Assembly (NCBI RefSeq): GCF_048060095.1 | Contig: NZ_JBLUOA010000001.1 | Location: 1,922,001-1,986,000, forward strand | Direction of reading: 5' to 3' | Origin: JBLUOA01 sp048060095 | Lineage (GTDB): Bacteria; Pseudomonadota; Alphaproteobacteria; Rhodobacterales; Rhodobacteraceae | Length of the DNA stretch: 64,000 nt | Shown: one piece after another, positions 34,149 through 42,637 of the stretch | Layout: the number at the start of each line of letters is the position of its first letter | Position numbering within the stretch: position 1 is the stretch's first letter | Notes under the pieces: generated by a model | What the model saw: only the letters and a program-made list of their open reading frames with translations | What the model was told of the DNA's origin: nothing | Databases searched by the model: none | Made by a program: the position numbers and the translations under genes

Positions 34149-36656
34149 TCAAGCACCCACGGAACCGAGAGCAAACAAACCCGGGCCAAATCGATCCGAT
34201 ATTTGGGCGACCGCGACCTCGTAAAACCCGGTCAGACCGTCAGCTGTTCGGGCGCTTGCGGAATAAACCCACTCCGGCGTCGAAACCACCTCCTCCCGCA
34301 CGACGGAACCATTCTGTGTCAAGCGAACAAGATACCGTTCCCGCTCCTCGCCCAGCGGAACCTCGTAGGAACTCCAACTGTCCCCATCGATCCGGGTTCG
34401 CCGCGTCCAACGGACCAATAGCGCGCCGTTCTCATCCTCACGCACGGTAAGATGGGACGGGGAATACGGTCTCAGACCAATCCCGGAAAACGCTTCGACG
34501 CTGTGAACGTAGCTCGGATCATCATTGGGTCTTCCCCCCGGCCCAATCCGATAATGACGCGCCAAGTCCCGCGCGGATGGCGACAACTCGATCTGTTGGA
34601 GGGTTTTGTTCAGAAGGATGAAGTAACTTCCAATCGGCCAGCTATCTGGGATCGCCCCATCTGACCCGAACTGCCCACGCAGACGCGTTTTAAGGTCATA
34701 GGTATCGCCATCAACCAGGTCGGCCTTCTCGAACTGAAAAATCTCCCAGTTGTCGGTTGATCCGTCGCCGATCACGGCGAGATTTGCGCCGTTCAGCACA
34801 TCGGCCCAGGTAGCACTCGACAGCGTTCCCGTGCTCAACCGCACCCGCAACGCGTTGCCTCGGTCAACGACGCCTGACCTCGCCCATCTCAGCGGCGTTT
34901 CGGTCCTACCAACCGTCGCCGCAGCCGAAATCAGCGTGTTGAGCGCATATCCGCTATCATTCGCTGAACTAAAAACCGCAACGTTCCCCGGCCACGGATC
35001 GGCGGCGACGGCCAAGAAAGGCGCATGCGGTTGCTCGGCCTCCGCCGCGACCGGCAAATCCAAAAAGATCGGAGAGACTGGCACCGTCGGCACAAACGGA
35101 TCGACCCGGGGACGATCATCCGCGCCATCGCTTGGTTCATAAACCCCGTCCTCAACCCGCGTTGCCTCAACCATTTGCGATCCACCTTGATCGACGTGGT
35201 CAATACGAAACCGCCCGAAAATGCTGTCCGCGTTGAGCGTGACGACATCGCCCGCCCCCAACGCCAGCGCGGATTGGGGCAACGAAAATCGAACCGTATC
35301 CCGCGCCACGCGCGACTCCGCCAACCACCGCTCCGCGATTGCACGCCCGTCCGCAGCCGTCAGCGCGAGCGGTAACTCCGACTGCGAAACGCCATAAGTC
35401 GTATCATCCGGAAAAATCGCCTCAGACGAACGAATGGCAAAATCACCCTCCGCCTCGACAAAGCTCAACCGGACGCGCCCAGCCAACTCCGCCGCGTGCG
35501 AACGCACTGCCTCTATCCGCGCGACATCCGGCCCCTCCAGCGCCAAACGCTCGGGGTCAAGCGACGCGTCCGGATGCCCGTCCCGCGTTCTGAAAACCAG
35601 ATTGCCGTCGCGTTCCACCGCATCAAACCCATAGGCGAGCATCAAAGACTGCAACGCGGCCCGCGCATCCGACGCGCCGTCGATAGCATAGCCCCGGACA
35701 TATCCCCAAAGGTCGTCCACAGTGACGTAGTCCACACCTGATCTCGCGCAAATTTCCCTGACCAAATCGGACAACGCGATGGCCGCCGTTCGCCCGTTCA
35801 ACCAGTGGCCACGAGCGTAATTCTCCCCATCGCTCCATAGCGCGGAGTTGTTGGGGAAATGCGGAAACGGTCGCGCATCCCATGCCCAAACGTGCGCGCG
35901 GGACATATCGACCATCTGCACGCCATACTCTTCGGATGTTGGATTATTCCCGGGATCAGACCAGAATTCCGCCATAGCGCGTAAATATTGCAACTGCATT
36001 AACTCGTCCCGGCGGCCGTCCGAATAGTGAGGCAGGCTTGATTCCGACGACTTGGGGTCGAGAAATTTGTTCGGCTGGTTCGCGCCCTTATCTATCGCTG
36101 CGCAGCCAAACTCATCGACCCATGCCGCGTCAAACTGCGGCCCGCGAAGGCTCTCCGGTTCATGCGCCGAAAACACCTGCGCGATGGCGCCGTTCGGCCA
36201 GACCAGCCGTTTGCGCGTCGCCTGCCATTCCGGTTTCCGATCCGGGGGGGAGCACGCCAATATACCGCTATCGCCAAAAATCATGACCTCGCGAACCTGC
36301 TCTATCGTTTCGCCCACCAAGGCGACCCGGGCGGACCGCCCCGGGTCCAGCGGGCGACTGCCCTCTACTTCGCTGCGCACCCATTCCGCCCCGGCCCGCG
36401 TCTTGCCCGCACCGCGCCCGCCAAGGATCACCCATGTCTTCCAATCGCCATCCGGCGGCATTTGATGGTCCATCGCCCAGAACTGGAAAAGAAAAAGGAG
36501 CGCCGAAAGCGCTCCTTCATCCAGATCATCCAGAAAGGCCGTCTGAACCTCTAGCGGCTCTGAGGCGATCAAGGCGGCGCCCGATCTCAGCCCGCGCGAC
36601 GTCAAAGTCGATTGGGGTATAGCAGACGGCACCCTCTGCCTTTCTAAGTTGCTCAT
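34149..36656 (-). CDS. Fusion of GTA large terminase ATPase (g2) and host-specificity tail protein (g15)
   Basis: 835 residues in one open frame. Residues ~30-182 are the N-terminal ATPase of a GTA large terminase: GDWKTWVILGGRGAGKTRAG (Walker A), VALVGETIEQVREVM, GDSGILACSPPD and the Walker B-like FDAAWVDE. From ~183 the sequence is GTA g15 tail protein: FGCAAIDKGANQPNKFLDP, LPHYSDGRRDELMQLQYLRA, HVWAWDARPFPHFP, SLMLAYGFDAVERDGNLVFR and the rest of the phage-tail domain to the C-terminus. The terminase nuclease domain and the g15 N-terminal barrel are missing. An AAGGAG site precedes the ATG; the start lies 131 bp inside g1, in another frame. Confidence 0.8.
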   Translation of the reverse strand: MSNLERQRVPSAIPQSTLTSRGLRSGAALIASEPLEVQTAFLDDLDEGALSALLFLFQFWAMDHQMPPDGDWKTWVILGGRGAGKTRAGAEWVRSEVEGSRPLDPGRSARVALVGETIEQVREVMIFGDSGILACSPPDRKPEWQATRKRLVWPNGAIAQVFSAHEPESLRGPQFDAAWVDEFGCAAIDKGANQPNKFLDPKSSESSLPHYSDGRRDELMQLQYLRAMAEFWSDPGNNPTSEEYGVQMVDMSRAHVWAWDARPFPHFPNNSALWSDGENYARGHWLNGRTAAIALSDLVREICARSGVDYVTVDDLWGYVRGYAIDGASDARAALQSLMLAYGFDAVERDGNLVFRTRDGHPDASLDPERLALEGPDVARIEAVRSHAAELAGRVRLSFVEAEGDFAIRSSEAIFPDDTTYGVSQSELPLALTAADGRAIAERWLAESRVARDTVRFSLPQSALALGAGDVVTLNADSIFGRFRIDHVDQGGSQMVEATRVEDGVYEPSDGADDRPRVDPFVPTVPVSPIFLDLPVAAEAEQPHAPFLAVAADPWPGNVAVFSSANDSGYALNTLISAAATVGRTETPLRWARSGVVDRGNALRVRLSTGTLSSATWADVLNGANLAVIGDGSTDNWEIFQFEKADLVDGDTYDLKTRLRGQFGSDGAIPDSWPIGSYFILLNKTLQQIELSPSARDLARHYRIGPGGRPNDDPSYVHSVEAFSGIGLRPYSPSHLTVREDENGALLVRWTRRTRIDGDSWSSYEVPLGEERERYLVRLTQNGSVVREEVVSTPEWVYSASARTADGLTGFYEVAVAQISDRFGPGLFALGSVGA

Positions 36657-36867
36657 CCAGTCGCTCCTTTTCCTTGTTCGCGACGGTCACGGCCTCGCCG
36701 TATGCGCGGATTCTCTTCTTTGTTTCCACAGCATCGACGTCCGATCCGGCCTCTAGCTTTTTGATCTTTTCGTTCAGCGCTTCAGCCGCACGATTCAATT
36801 GGTCTCTGGCCACCGAATTGATTGAATCCGATGTCCCCGCATCCCCCACGGGCCCTGTATCTGTCAT
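36526..36867 (-). CDS. GTA g1-like protein (putative small terminase)
   Basis: 113 residues from the ATG at 36867: SINSVARDQLNRAAEALNEKIKKLEAG, then a charged helix (ETKKRIRAYGEAVTVANKEKERLDEQLRKAEGAV) and CYTPIDFDVARAEIGRRL. Its place directly before the terminase fits GTA g1, the small-terminase-like protein, and the helical make-up agrees. The frame can be read back to a GTG at 36951, but that passes through a terminator hairpin, so I chose the inner start. It overlaps the fusion gene by 131 bp. Confidence 0.6.
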   Translation of the reverse strand: MTDTGPVGDAGTSDSINSVARDQLNRAAEALNEKIKKLEAGSDVDAVETKKRIRAYGEAVTVANKEKERLDEQLRKAEGAVCYTPIDFDVARAEIGRRLDRLRAARGSDGLSG

Positions 36868-36909
36868 GTTTTTCTGAACCTGCCTCTCATGCTCTCCGCA
36901 CGAGCGAAA

Positions 36910-36944
36910 CGAAAAAACGGCCGCCGGGTCACCCCGAGGCCGCT
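36910..36944 (-). terminator. Rho-independent terminator before the GTA remnant
   Basis: On the minus strand, CGGCC-T-CGGG-GTGA-CCCG-GC-GGCCG followed by TTTTTT: five and four base pairs separated by a small internal loop. It lies after the glycosyltransferase gene and just 43 bp before the g1 start, so it either ends the mltG-glycosyltransferase transcript or attenuates GTA transcription. Confidence 0.65.
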
Positions 36945-37071
36945 TGCCCACTTCTTCTAGCTTGCCCGAAGGTATACTTTAAGGCGTTCGATAAGTCAAG
37001 AACATTCTTCCTGGTTGTATTTGATTTTGTGACTCACAATGGCTTTAGCCAATAAAAAAAGGGGGTCACGC

Positions 37072-37905
37072 TCAAAAGATACTTTCCGCCCGCACCGGTG
37101 CAGCACCTGCATCCACCCCGTGACGGTGGCAAATCCCGTCCAAATAGCTACCCTTCGGCGGCAAACCCCCGAGGTCGGACAGAATCAACCGCTTTGCAAA
37201 CCCGAACAGATGAACAGATCGCGTTTCGGGCTGCTCAATCTCATCCCATGGACCCTTTCGATCAAATATCTTTAGCACTTGGTCCCTCAACAAAGGGTAA
37301 AACACCGGGGTCGCCATTGCGGCGACATACTCGCCGCTCTCTTTTAAGAAATGCGTAAACGCCTTTGGGCCGGAACACCCCCAGGATAGATCTTTGATAC
37401 CCCAGCGCGCGCCATTCGCCACCTCAGCTGCGCGGCTTGCCCGAAACCGCCTTCCCCGCCACGGCTGAATCGGGTTTTCGGCCATCACGAAATCAAGCAT
37501 CCCGCGCAGGCACGGCGACTCCGGCGGCAGTCGCATCACCCCGGTCAACGCCCGGCCCTCCGGGTTGCAGGCAAAGATCGGGCCGGGTCCAAAATCAAAC
37601 GGGCGGACGCAATAGGCATCCATGTCGACCCAGATGCAATCCTGCTTCGCCATCAGGTGCAGGCGGAAAATATCTGAAAACACAGCGACGCGGTGACGGT
37701 CGGGCGGTTCCAACGAAAACGGAAGGGCGGGCAGAATCTCGCGGGCATCGCACACCTCCGCCCCGGCCGGAACACCGCCAATCGGCCCCAGCGCATAAAG
37801 CTGGAACCGATGCCCGCGGTCCAGATAGGACTGAACCACAACCTGTTCAAAAAACGTAAGATCGGACCCGTGCCAAAAGCTCGCGATAACCGGCAAGTCT
37901 GACAC
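37072..37905 (-). CDS. Glycosyltransferase with DXD motif (GT32-like)
   Basis: 277 residues. The sugar-nucleotide site is CIWVDMDAYCVRPFDF (DXD), preceded by DIFRLHLMAKQ, an arrangement found in GT32/capsule-type transferases. SFWHGSDLTFFEQVVVQSYLD at the start and KDLSWGCSGPKAFTHFLKE near the middle are further landmarks. Acceptor unknown. The GTG at 37905 has GGGAG seven bases upstream; another GTG two codons earlier is possible. It starts 24 bp after mltG on the same strand. Confidence 0.78.
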   Translation of the reverse strand: MSDLPVIASFWHGSDLTFFEQVVVQSYLDRGHRFQLYALGPIGGVPAGAEVCDAREILPALPFSLEPPDRHRVAVFSDIFRLHLMAKQDCIWVDMDAYCVRPFDFGPGPIFACNPEGRALTGVMRLPPESPCLRGMLDFVMAENPIQPWRGRRFRASRAAEVANGARWGIKDLSWGCSGPKAFTHFLKESGEYVAAMATPVFYPLLRDQVLKIFDRKGPWDEIEQPETRSVHLFGFAKRLILSDLGGLPPKGSYLDGICHRHGVDAGAAPVRAESIF

Positions 37906-37928
37906 GCGCACTCTCCCAGTTCCGCCGA

Positions 37929-39092
37929 TTACTCTGACGTCGCCTCGTTCCGCTCCGCTTCGATCTGGCGCCAGCGGGCGACGTTCTCGTTGTGCTCGGC
38001 CAGCGTTTCGGCAAAGGCGTGCCCGCCCGTCCCGTCGGCCACGAAGAACAGATATGGCGTGTCCGCGGGGTTCAGCGCGGCCTCAATGCTCGCCCGGCCG
38101 GGATTCGCAATCGGTGTCGGCGGCAACCCGTCGATCACATAGGTGTTCCACGGTGTATTGCTGCGCAGCTCGCTCTGCCGTAGCCCGCGCCCCAATGCGC
38201 CCTGCCCCTTGGTCAGACCATAGATCACCGTCGGGTCAGTTTGCAGACGTATCCCTTGGTTCAGGCGATTGACAAAGACGGATGCCACCTGAGGACGCTC
38301 TTCCGGCACACCAGTTTCCTTTTCGACGATAGAAGCCAGCACCAGCGCTTCCTCAATCGTCGCGATGGGCAGGTCGTCCGCCCGGTTTTCCCACGCTTCG
38401 GTCATGATCGCCTGCTGCGCGTCCTGCATCCGCGCGATCAGCTCTGCGCGATCAGCTCCGGCTGTCACCTCATAGCTATCCGGCGCCAGCGTGCCCTCAT
38501 CCGGCACGGCCTCAACTTCGCCCTCAAGGAAATCCGCGGCTTTCAGCGCTTCGGTGATCTGCCAGCTTGTCGCGCCCTCGGCGAGCGTTACGCGATACCG
38601 TACATCCGCATCATCGCGCACTTCGGTGTAGGTTTCCGGCACCTCATCGACACCGGGCTGGAACGCGGCGAGTTCGACATATTCGTCCGTGGCCGGGTCA
38701 AGTTCACTCACCACGACCTTATTGGTCAAAACGCCGACCCGGAAGTTCACCTCGGTCCCGCAGGTCGACCGCCCGCTCCCGGTGATGATCGCCGTGATTT
38801 CATCCATCGAGCTTCCCGCGCGCACGAGGAAGCTGCCCGCCTTCAGATCCCTCGCCCGCTCGGTGTATTCCGCACCCATGCGAAACAGGGCAGAGCTTGA
38901 AATCGCACCCTCGTCAGCGAGCTTGCTCGCGACATTCGCCATCTTCTGCCCGCCTTCGACCCGCAGACAGATCGACGCTTCAAGCGGCCCGGCAGCCGTG
39001 TATTGCGACTTGGCCCAGGCGATCAGCCCACCCAGCGCAAAAACCAGCACGACAAGCAGTGTCAGCCCGGTCGAGGCGATGTTGCGCCACAT
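37929..39092 (-). CDS. mltG: Endolytic peptidoglycan transglycosylase MltG
   Basis: 387 residues. One N-terminal membrane helix (LTLLVVLVFALGGLIAWA), a LysM-like region (GQKMANVASKLADEGAISSS), then the YceG domain: FLEGEVEAVPDEGTLAPDSY, the catalytic EALVLASIVEKETGVPEERP, QVASVFVNRLNQGIRLQTDP and the C-terminal SEL-type motif NTYVIDGLPPTPIANPG. It cuts nascent glycan strands at the membrane. Start overlaps the fabF stop (TGATG). Confidence 0.95.
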   Translation of the reverse strand: MWRNIASTGLTLLVVLVFALGGLIAWAKSQYTAAGPLEASICLRVEGGQKMANVASKLADEGAISSSALFRMGAEYTERARDLKAGSFLVRAGSSMDEITAIITGSGRSTCGTEVNFRVGVLTNKVVVSELDPATDEYVELAAFQPGVDEVPETYTEVRDDADVRYRVTLAEGATSWQITEALKAADFLEGEVEAVPDEGTLAPDSYEVTAGADRAELIARMQDAQQAIMTEAWENRADDLPIATIEEALVLASIVEKETGVPEERPQVASVFVNRLNQGIRLQTDPTVIYGLTKGQGALGRGLRQSELRSNTPWNTYVIDGLPPTPIANPGRASIEAALNPADTPYLFFVADGTGGHAFAETLAEHNENVARWRQIEAERNEATSE

Positions 39093-40354
39093 CAGTCAGT
39101 GACCTTTCCCAACACGAGCGACGCATTCGTGCCGCCAAAACCAAAGGAATTCGACAGCGCGACGTTGATCTCGCGCTTCACAGCCTTCAACGGCGCAAGG
39201 TCCAGCTTCGGCTCTACCGCCGGATTTTCAAGGTTCAGCGTCGGCGGCGCGATCTGGTCGCGGATCGCGAGGATGCAGAAAATCCCCTCGACAGCGCCCG
39301 CAGCGCCCAGAAGGTGGCCAATCGCGGATTTGGTCGACGACATCGTCGCCTTCGCCGCTGCATCCCCCATCAGGCGTTCCACCGCGCCAAGTTCAATCGT
39401 ATCCGCCATCGTCGATGTGCCATGCGCGTTGATATAATCGACTTCGCCCGGCTCGATCCCGGCCCGCTCAAGCGCGGCCTTCATGGAACGGTATCCGCCA
39501 TCACCGTCAGAACTCGGCGCGGTAATGTGGTAGGCATCGCCAGACAGGCCATAGCCCAGAACCTCGGCATAAATCTTCGCGCCACGGGCCTTGGCGTGTT
39601 CGTATTCTTCCAGCACGACAACGCCCGCGCCTTCGCCCATCACGAACCCATCGCGATCCGCGTCGTAAGGGCGGCTGGCCTTGGTCGGATCATCCTCGTG
39701 GCCCGTTGAAAGCGCCTTGCAGGCGTTGAAGCCCGCTATCCCGATCTCCGAAATCGGGCTTTCGGTGCCCCCGGCAATCATCACATCAGCGTCGCCCCAC
39801 TGGATCAGCCGTGCCGCGTCGCCAATCGCGTGGGCACCCGTCGAACAGGCCGTCACAACCGCGTGGTTCGGCCCTTTGAAGCCATAGCGGATACCGACCT
39901 GACCACTCACCAGATTGATCAACGCACCGGGGATAAAGAACGGCGATACCCGGCGTGGGCCGCGTTCTTTGATCAGAACCGCCGTTTCGGCAATCGACGT
40001 CAGCCCACCGATACCAGACCCGATCATCACGCCCGTGCGCAGACGGCTTTCCTCATCCTCAGGCGTCCAGCCGGCATCTTTCACCGCCTGATCCGCCGCA
40101 GCCATACCGTAGAGGATGAAGTCATCAACCTTCCGGCGCTCTTTCGGCTCCATATAGGCGTCGGGGCTGAACGTGCCGTCGCTGCCATCCCCCATCGGGA
40201 TTTCGCAGGCGTATTTCGTCGTCACATTACTTGCGTCAAACCGCGTGATCGGGCCGGCGCCCGACTGCCCGTCTATCAGCCGTGACCAGGTCTCCTCGAC
40301 CCCGTCAGCCAGTGGTGTGACCATTCCCAATCCTGTAACGACGACACGACGCAT
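39092..40354 (-). CDS. fabF: 3-oxoacyl-ACP synthase II
   Basis: 420 residues. Condensing enzyme elongating acyl-ACP with malonyl-ACP. The catalytic triad is visible: Cys in VTACSTGAHAIGDA, His in INAHGTSTMADTIEL and His in SAIGHLLGAAGAVEG. N-terminal VVTGLGMVTPLADGVEETW. Coupled to mltG by a one-base TGATG overlap. acpP is upstream but separated by an unusual HisA-like gene with its own terminator. Confidence 0.96.
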   Translation of the reverse strand: MRRVVVTGLGMVTPLADGVEETWSRLIDGQSGAGPITRFDASNVTTKYACEIPMGDGSDGTFSPDAYMEPKERRKVDDFILYGMAAADQAVKDAGWTPEDEESRLRTGVMIGSGIGGLTSIAETAVLIKERGPRRVSPFFIPGALINLVSGQVGIRYGFKGPNHAVVTACSTGAHAIGDAARLIQWGDADVMIAGGTESPISEIGIAGFNACKALSTGHEDDPTKASRPYDADRDGFVMGEGAGVVVLEEYEHAKARGAKIYAEVLGYGLSGDAYHITAPSSDGDGGYRSMKAALERAGIEPGEVDYINAHGTSTMADTIELGAVERLMGDAAAKATMSSTKSAIGHLLGAAGAVEGIFCILAIRDQIAPPTLNLENPAVEPKLDLAPLKAVKREINVALSNSFGFGGTNASLVLGKVTD

Positions 40355-40441
40355 GGCATTGCCCTCTTATTCCTAGCGCGAAGTTCCCGAACTGATACCG
40401 CGCGACGGGACCGGGGGGCAAGGCGCTTTCGCGCAGCAGGC

Positions 40442-40477
40442 AAAGAAACGCCCCGGAAAGGCAAAGCTTCCGGGGCG
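40442..40477 (-). terminator. Rho-independent terminator after the HisA-like gene
   Basis: Ten-pair perfect stem CGCCCCGGAA / TTCCGGGGCG around a 9-base loop, followed on the minus strand by TTTCTTT. fabF-mltG must therefore be transcribed from a promoter of their own. Confidence 0.85.
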
Positions 40478-40507
40478 CTTGTTAATCAACGGGTTGGCCT
40501 TCGCGGC

Positions 40508-41254
40508 TCAGATCATCTCTGCGACGGGTTCTGACGCGTCGCGCTTCGCAACCTCCAGCGCCTCGGGCAGACTGAACGTCTTGCTGAACAGCGCACGGCC
40601 ACACAACGCCCCTGCGATGTTGCGCACGTATTTCAGCCGCGCAATATCGTCGAGTGTTCGGACCACCCCGCTCGCGATCACCGGCGCGCGGGCGATGTCC
40701 GCAAGGTGAGAGATCAGGCCAATCGACCCATCGCTGTCGCCCACATCCGTATCGACATCCGTGACGAGAATCGCGGCCAGCGGCGCGGTTTCAAATTCGC
40801 GGATAAAGCTTTCAGGCTCAAACGCGGTTTTCTGGCGCCAGCCGTCGATCACGACGTTGCCTTGGAACACGTCCACCGCCAGCACCACCTGATCGGGGTG
40901 AAGCTTTGCAGCCTGCTTCACGAAATCCGGGTTGCGCACCGCGGCGGTCCCGATCACGACCCGGCCCGCACCCTTGTCGATGGCGGCCTCGACATGCTCC
41001 ATCGTGCGGAAACCACCGGCAAGCTGAACCGGCACGCCAGCGCTGCGGATGATCCGCGTCACCAGATCGCTGTTGTCGCCGTCATTCACGACCGCGTTGA
41101 AATCCGTCACATGCATCCATTCGGCCCCGGCATGGGCAAAATCAATCGCCCGCTGAACCGGATCGACGTGCCAAATTGTCGGCTCATTGATACGCCCGCG
41201 ATACAGGGTTACACACTTACCGTTCTGAAGTTCGATTGTAGGAATTACGATCAT
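40508..41254 (-). CDS. HisA-like (phosphoribosyl isomerase fold) protein with altered active site
   Basis: 248 residues of the HisA/HisF TIM-barrel family: GKCVTLYRGRINEP, VQLAGGFRTMEHVEAAIDKGAGRVVIG and ALCGRALFSKTFSLPEAL, which match phosphate-binding loops. The N-terminal catalytic aspartate of HisA (D8 in PAID-L) is glutamate here (IPTIEL), and the usual DLDGA reads DFNAV; the second aspartate region (TDVDTDVGDSDG) is kept. So it is probably not the histidine-pathway HisA. It sits between acpP and fabF. Start chosen after AGGA at 41254. Confidence 0.82.
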   Translation of the reverse strand: MIVIPTIELQNGKCVTLYRGRINEPTIWHVDPVQRAIDFAHAGAEWMHVTDFNAVVNDGDNSDLVTRIIRSAGVPVQLAGGFRTMEHVEAAIDKGAGRVVIGTAAVRNPDFVKQAAKLHPDQVVLAVDVFQGNVVIDGWRQKTAFEPESFIREFETAPLAAILVTDVDTDVGDSDGSIGLISHLADIARAPVIASGVVRTLDDIARLKYVRNIAGALCGRALFSKTFSLPEALEVAKRDASEPVAEMI

Positions 41255-41396
41255 GGCAGTCCTCGTGCGCTCGGCAGATATGGGCTTGGGCAAGCACCGG
41301 GCAATTGGCCACGCGTGCCTGTCTTCGGCGGCTACACACTCTGCATTAATCTAGCACAAGACACGCCGAATGTCAGGACAAGGCATCCGCGCAACG

Positions 41397-41420
41397 AAAA
41401 ACGGCACCCGATTGGGTGCC
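41397..41420 (-). terminator. Rho-independent terminator after acpP
   Basis: Seven-pair stem GGCACCC / GGGTGCC with a four-base loop, followed on the minus strand by GTTTTTCG. Confidence 0.85.
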
Positions 41421-41447
41421 GCCTTCACATCTTGGTCGAGGAATGGC

Positions 41448-41681
41448 TTACGAAGCTTCTTTGATGAACTTCGTCGCGTCGCCAAACGTCTGGATGGTTT
41501 CGGCTGCATCGTCGGGGATTTCGATACCGAATTCCTCTTCGAAAGCCATAACCAGTTCCACGGTGTCCAGGCTGTCAGCGCCCAGATCATCAATGAAAGA
41601 GGCGTTTTCAACGACCTTGCTTTCTTCAACACCCAGATGCTCGACAACGATCTTTTTCACGCGGTCTTCGACGTCGCTCAT
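41448..41681 (-). CDS. acpP: Acyl carrier protein
   Basis: 77 residues, acidic. The 4'-phosphopantetheine attachment serine is in DDLGADSLDTVELVMAFEEEF. Carries growing acyl chains for the fab enzymes. Separated from fabG by 209 bp, with its own probable promoter and terminator, as usual for this highly expressed gene. Confidence 0.97.
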   Translation of the reverse strand: MSDVEDRVKKIVVEHLGVEESKVVENASFIDDLGADSLDTVELVMAFEEEFGIEIPDDAAETIQTFGDATKFIKEAS

Positions 41682-41824
41682 TTCAATTCCTCACATGTCT
41701 TCGGGGACAGCCCCCGTATTTGCTTCCGTTTGGCCCGGTGTTTCCACAAGTTTAGGCCGCTCTGGCCCCGCTTTTGGCGGGAAACCGACGGGCATATACC
41801 GCGCCACCGGTAAAAACTGCGCCG

Positions 41825-41852
41825 CCTATAACACATCATTCAGGCTTCGCAA
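41825..41852 (-). promoter_or_regulatory. Candidate acpP promoter
   Basis: On the minus strand TTGCGA (-35, 41847-41852) and TATAGG (-10, 41825-41830) are 16 bp apart, in the 209 bp gap between fabG and acpP, ~144 bp before the acpP start. No other strong candidate is seen there. Confidence 0.45.
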
Positions 41853-41890
41853 ACGCTTTCGCTTGGGTTCCGGCAAATCGCCGAAGCCGC

Positions 41891-42628
41891 CTACAACATG
41901 GCCATACCGCCGTTCACATGCAAGGTCGTTCCGGTGACATAGCCTGCCTCGGGGCTTGCAAGATAAAGGACGGCCGCTGCGATCTCCTCCGCATCGCCCA
42001 TCCGTCCGGCGGGCACCGACGTCAGGATTCCCGATTTCTGATCATCGGTCAGCTTTTCGGTCATCGCGGTCGTAATAAAGCCCGGGGCGACGCAATTGAC
42101 GGTGATTCCCCGGCTCGCGACCTCATAAGCGATGGATTTCGACATGCCGACCATCCCGGCCTTTGACGCCGCATAGTTCGCCTGCCCCGGATTCCCTGTC
42201 GCGCCAACAACGGATGAGATATTTACGATTCGACCCCAGCGCGCCTTCATCATCGGGCGCATGACCCCCCGACACAGCCGCATGGTCGAGGTCAGATTGA
42301 CATCCAGCACCGACTGCCAATCCTCATCCGACATCCGCATAAAGATGTTGTCGCGGGTGATTCCTGCGTTGTTGACGAGGATATCGACCGATCCCATCGC
42401 CTCAACCGCATGTTTTGGCAGCGCGTCCACGGCCTCTGCGTCCGACAGATTGCAGGGCAGCACATGGGCACGATCACCCAGTTCCGCCGCCAATGCCTCA
42501 AGCGGATCAACCCGCGTGCCAGACAGCGCAACCGTCGCGCCCGCTGCGTGCAGTGCTTTCGCAATCGCCCCGCCAATGCCACCCGAAGCACCTGTGACCA
42601 ACGCGCTCTTTCCAGTTATATCAAACAT
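41891..42628 (-). CDS. fabG: 3-oxoacyl-ACP reductase
   Basis: 245 residues, SDR fold. NADPH-binding TGASGGIGGAIAKAL, NNAGITRDN, the catalytic Ser...YAASKAGMVGMSKSIAYE with Tyr and Lys, and the C-terminal GYVTGTTLHVNGGMAML. Follows fabD by 9 bp in the same operon. Confidence 0.96.
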   Translation of the reverse strand: MFDITGKSALVTGASGGIGGAIAKALHAAGATVALSGTRVDPLEALAAELGDRAHVLPCNLSDAEAVDALPKHAVEAMGSVDILVNNAGITRDNIFMRMSDEDWQSVLDVNLTSTMRLCRGVMRPMMKARWGRIVNISSVVGATGNPGQANYAASKAGMVGMSKSIAYEVASRGITVNCVAPGFITTAMTEKLTDDQKSGILTSVPAGRMGDAEEIAAAVLYLASPEAGYVTGTTLHVNGGMAML

Positions 42629-42637
42629 TTATGCCCC

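Noticed and set aside
33783..36951. Intact prophage or functional GTA
   Set aside because: No portal, capsid, tail tube, integrase or attachment sites; only g1-like, fused g2/g15 and one small gene remain.
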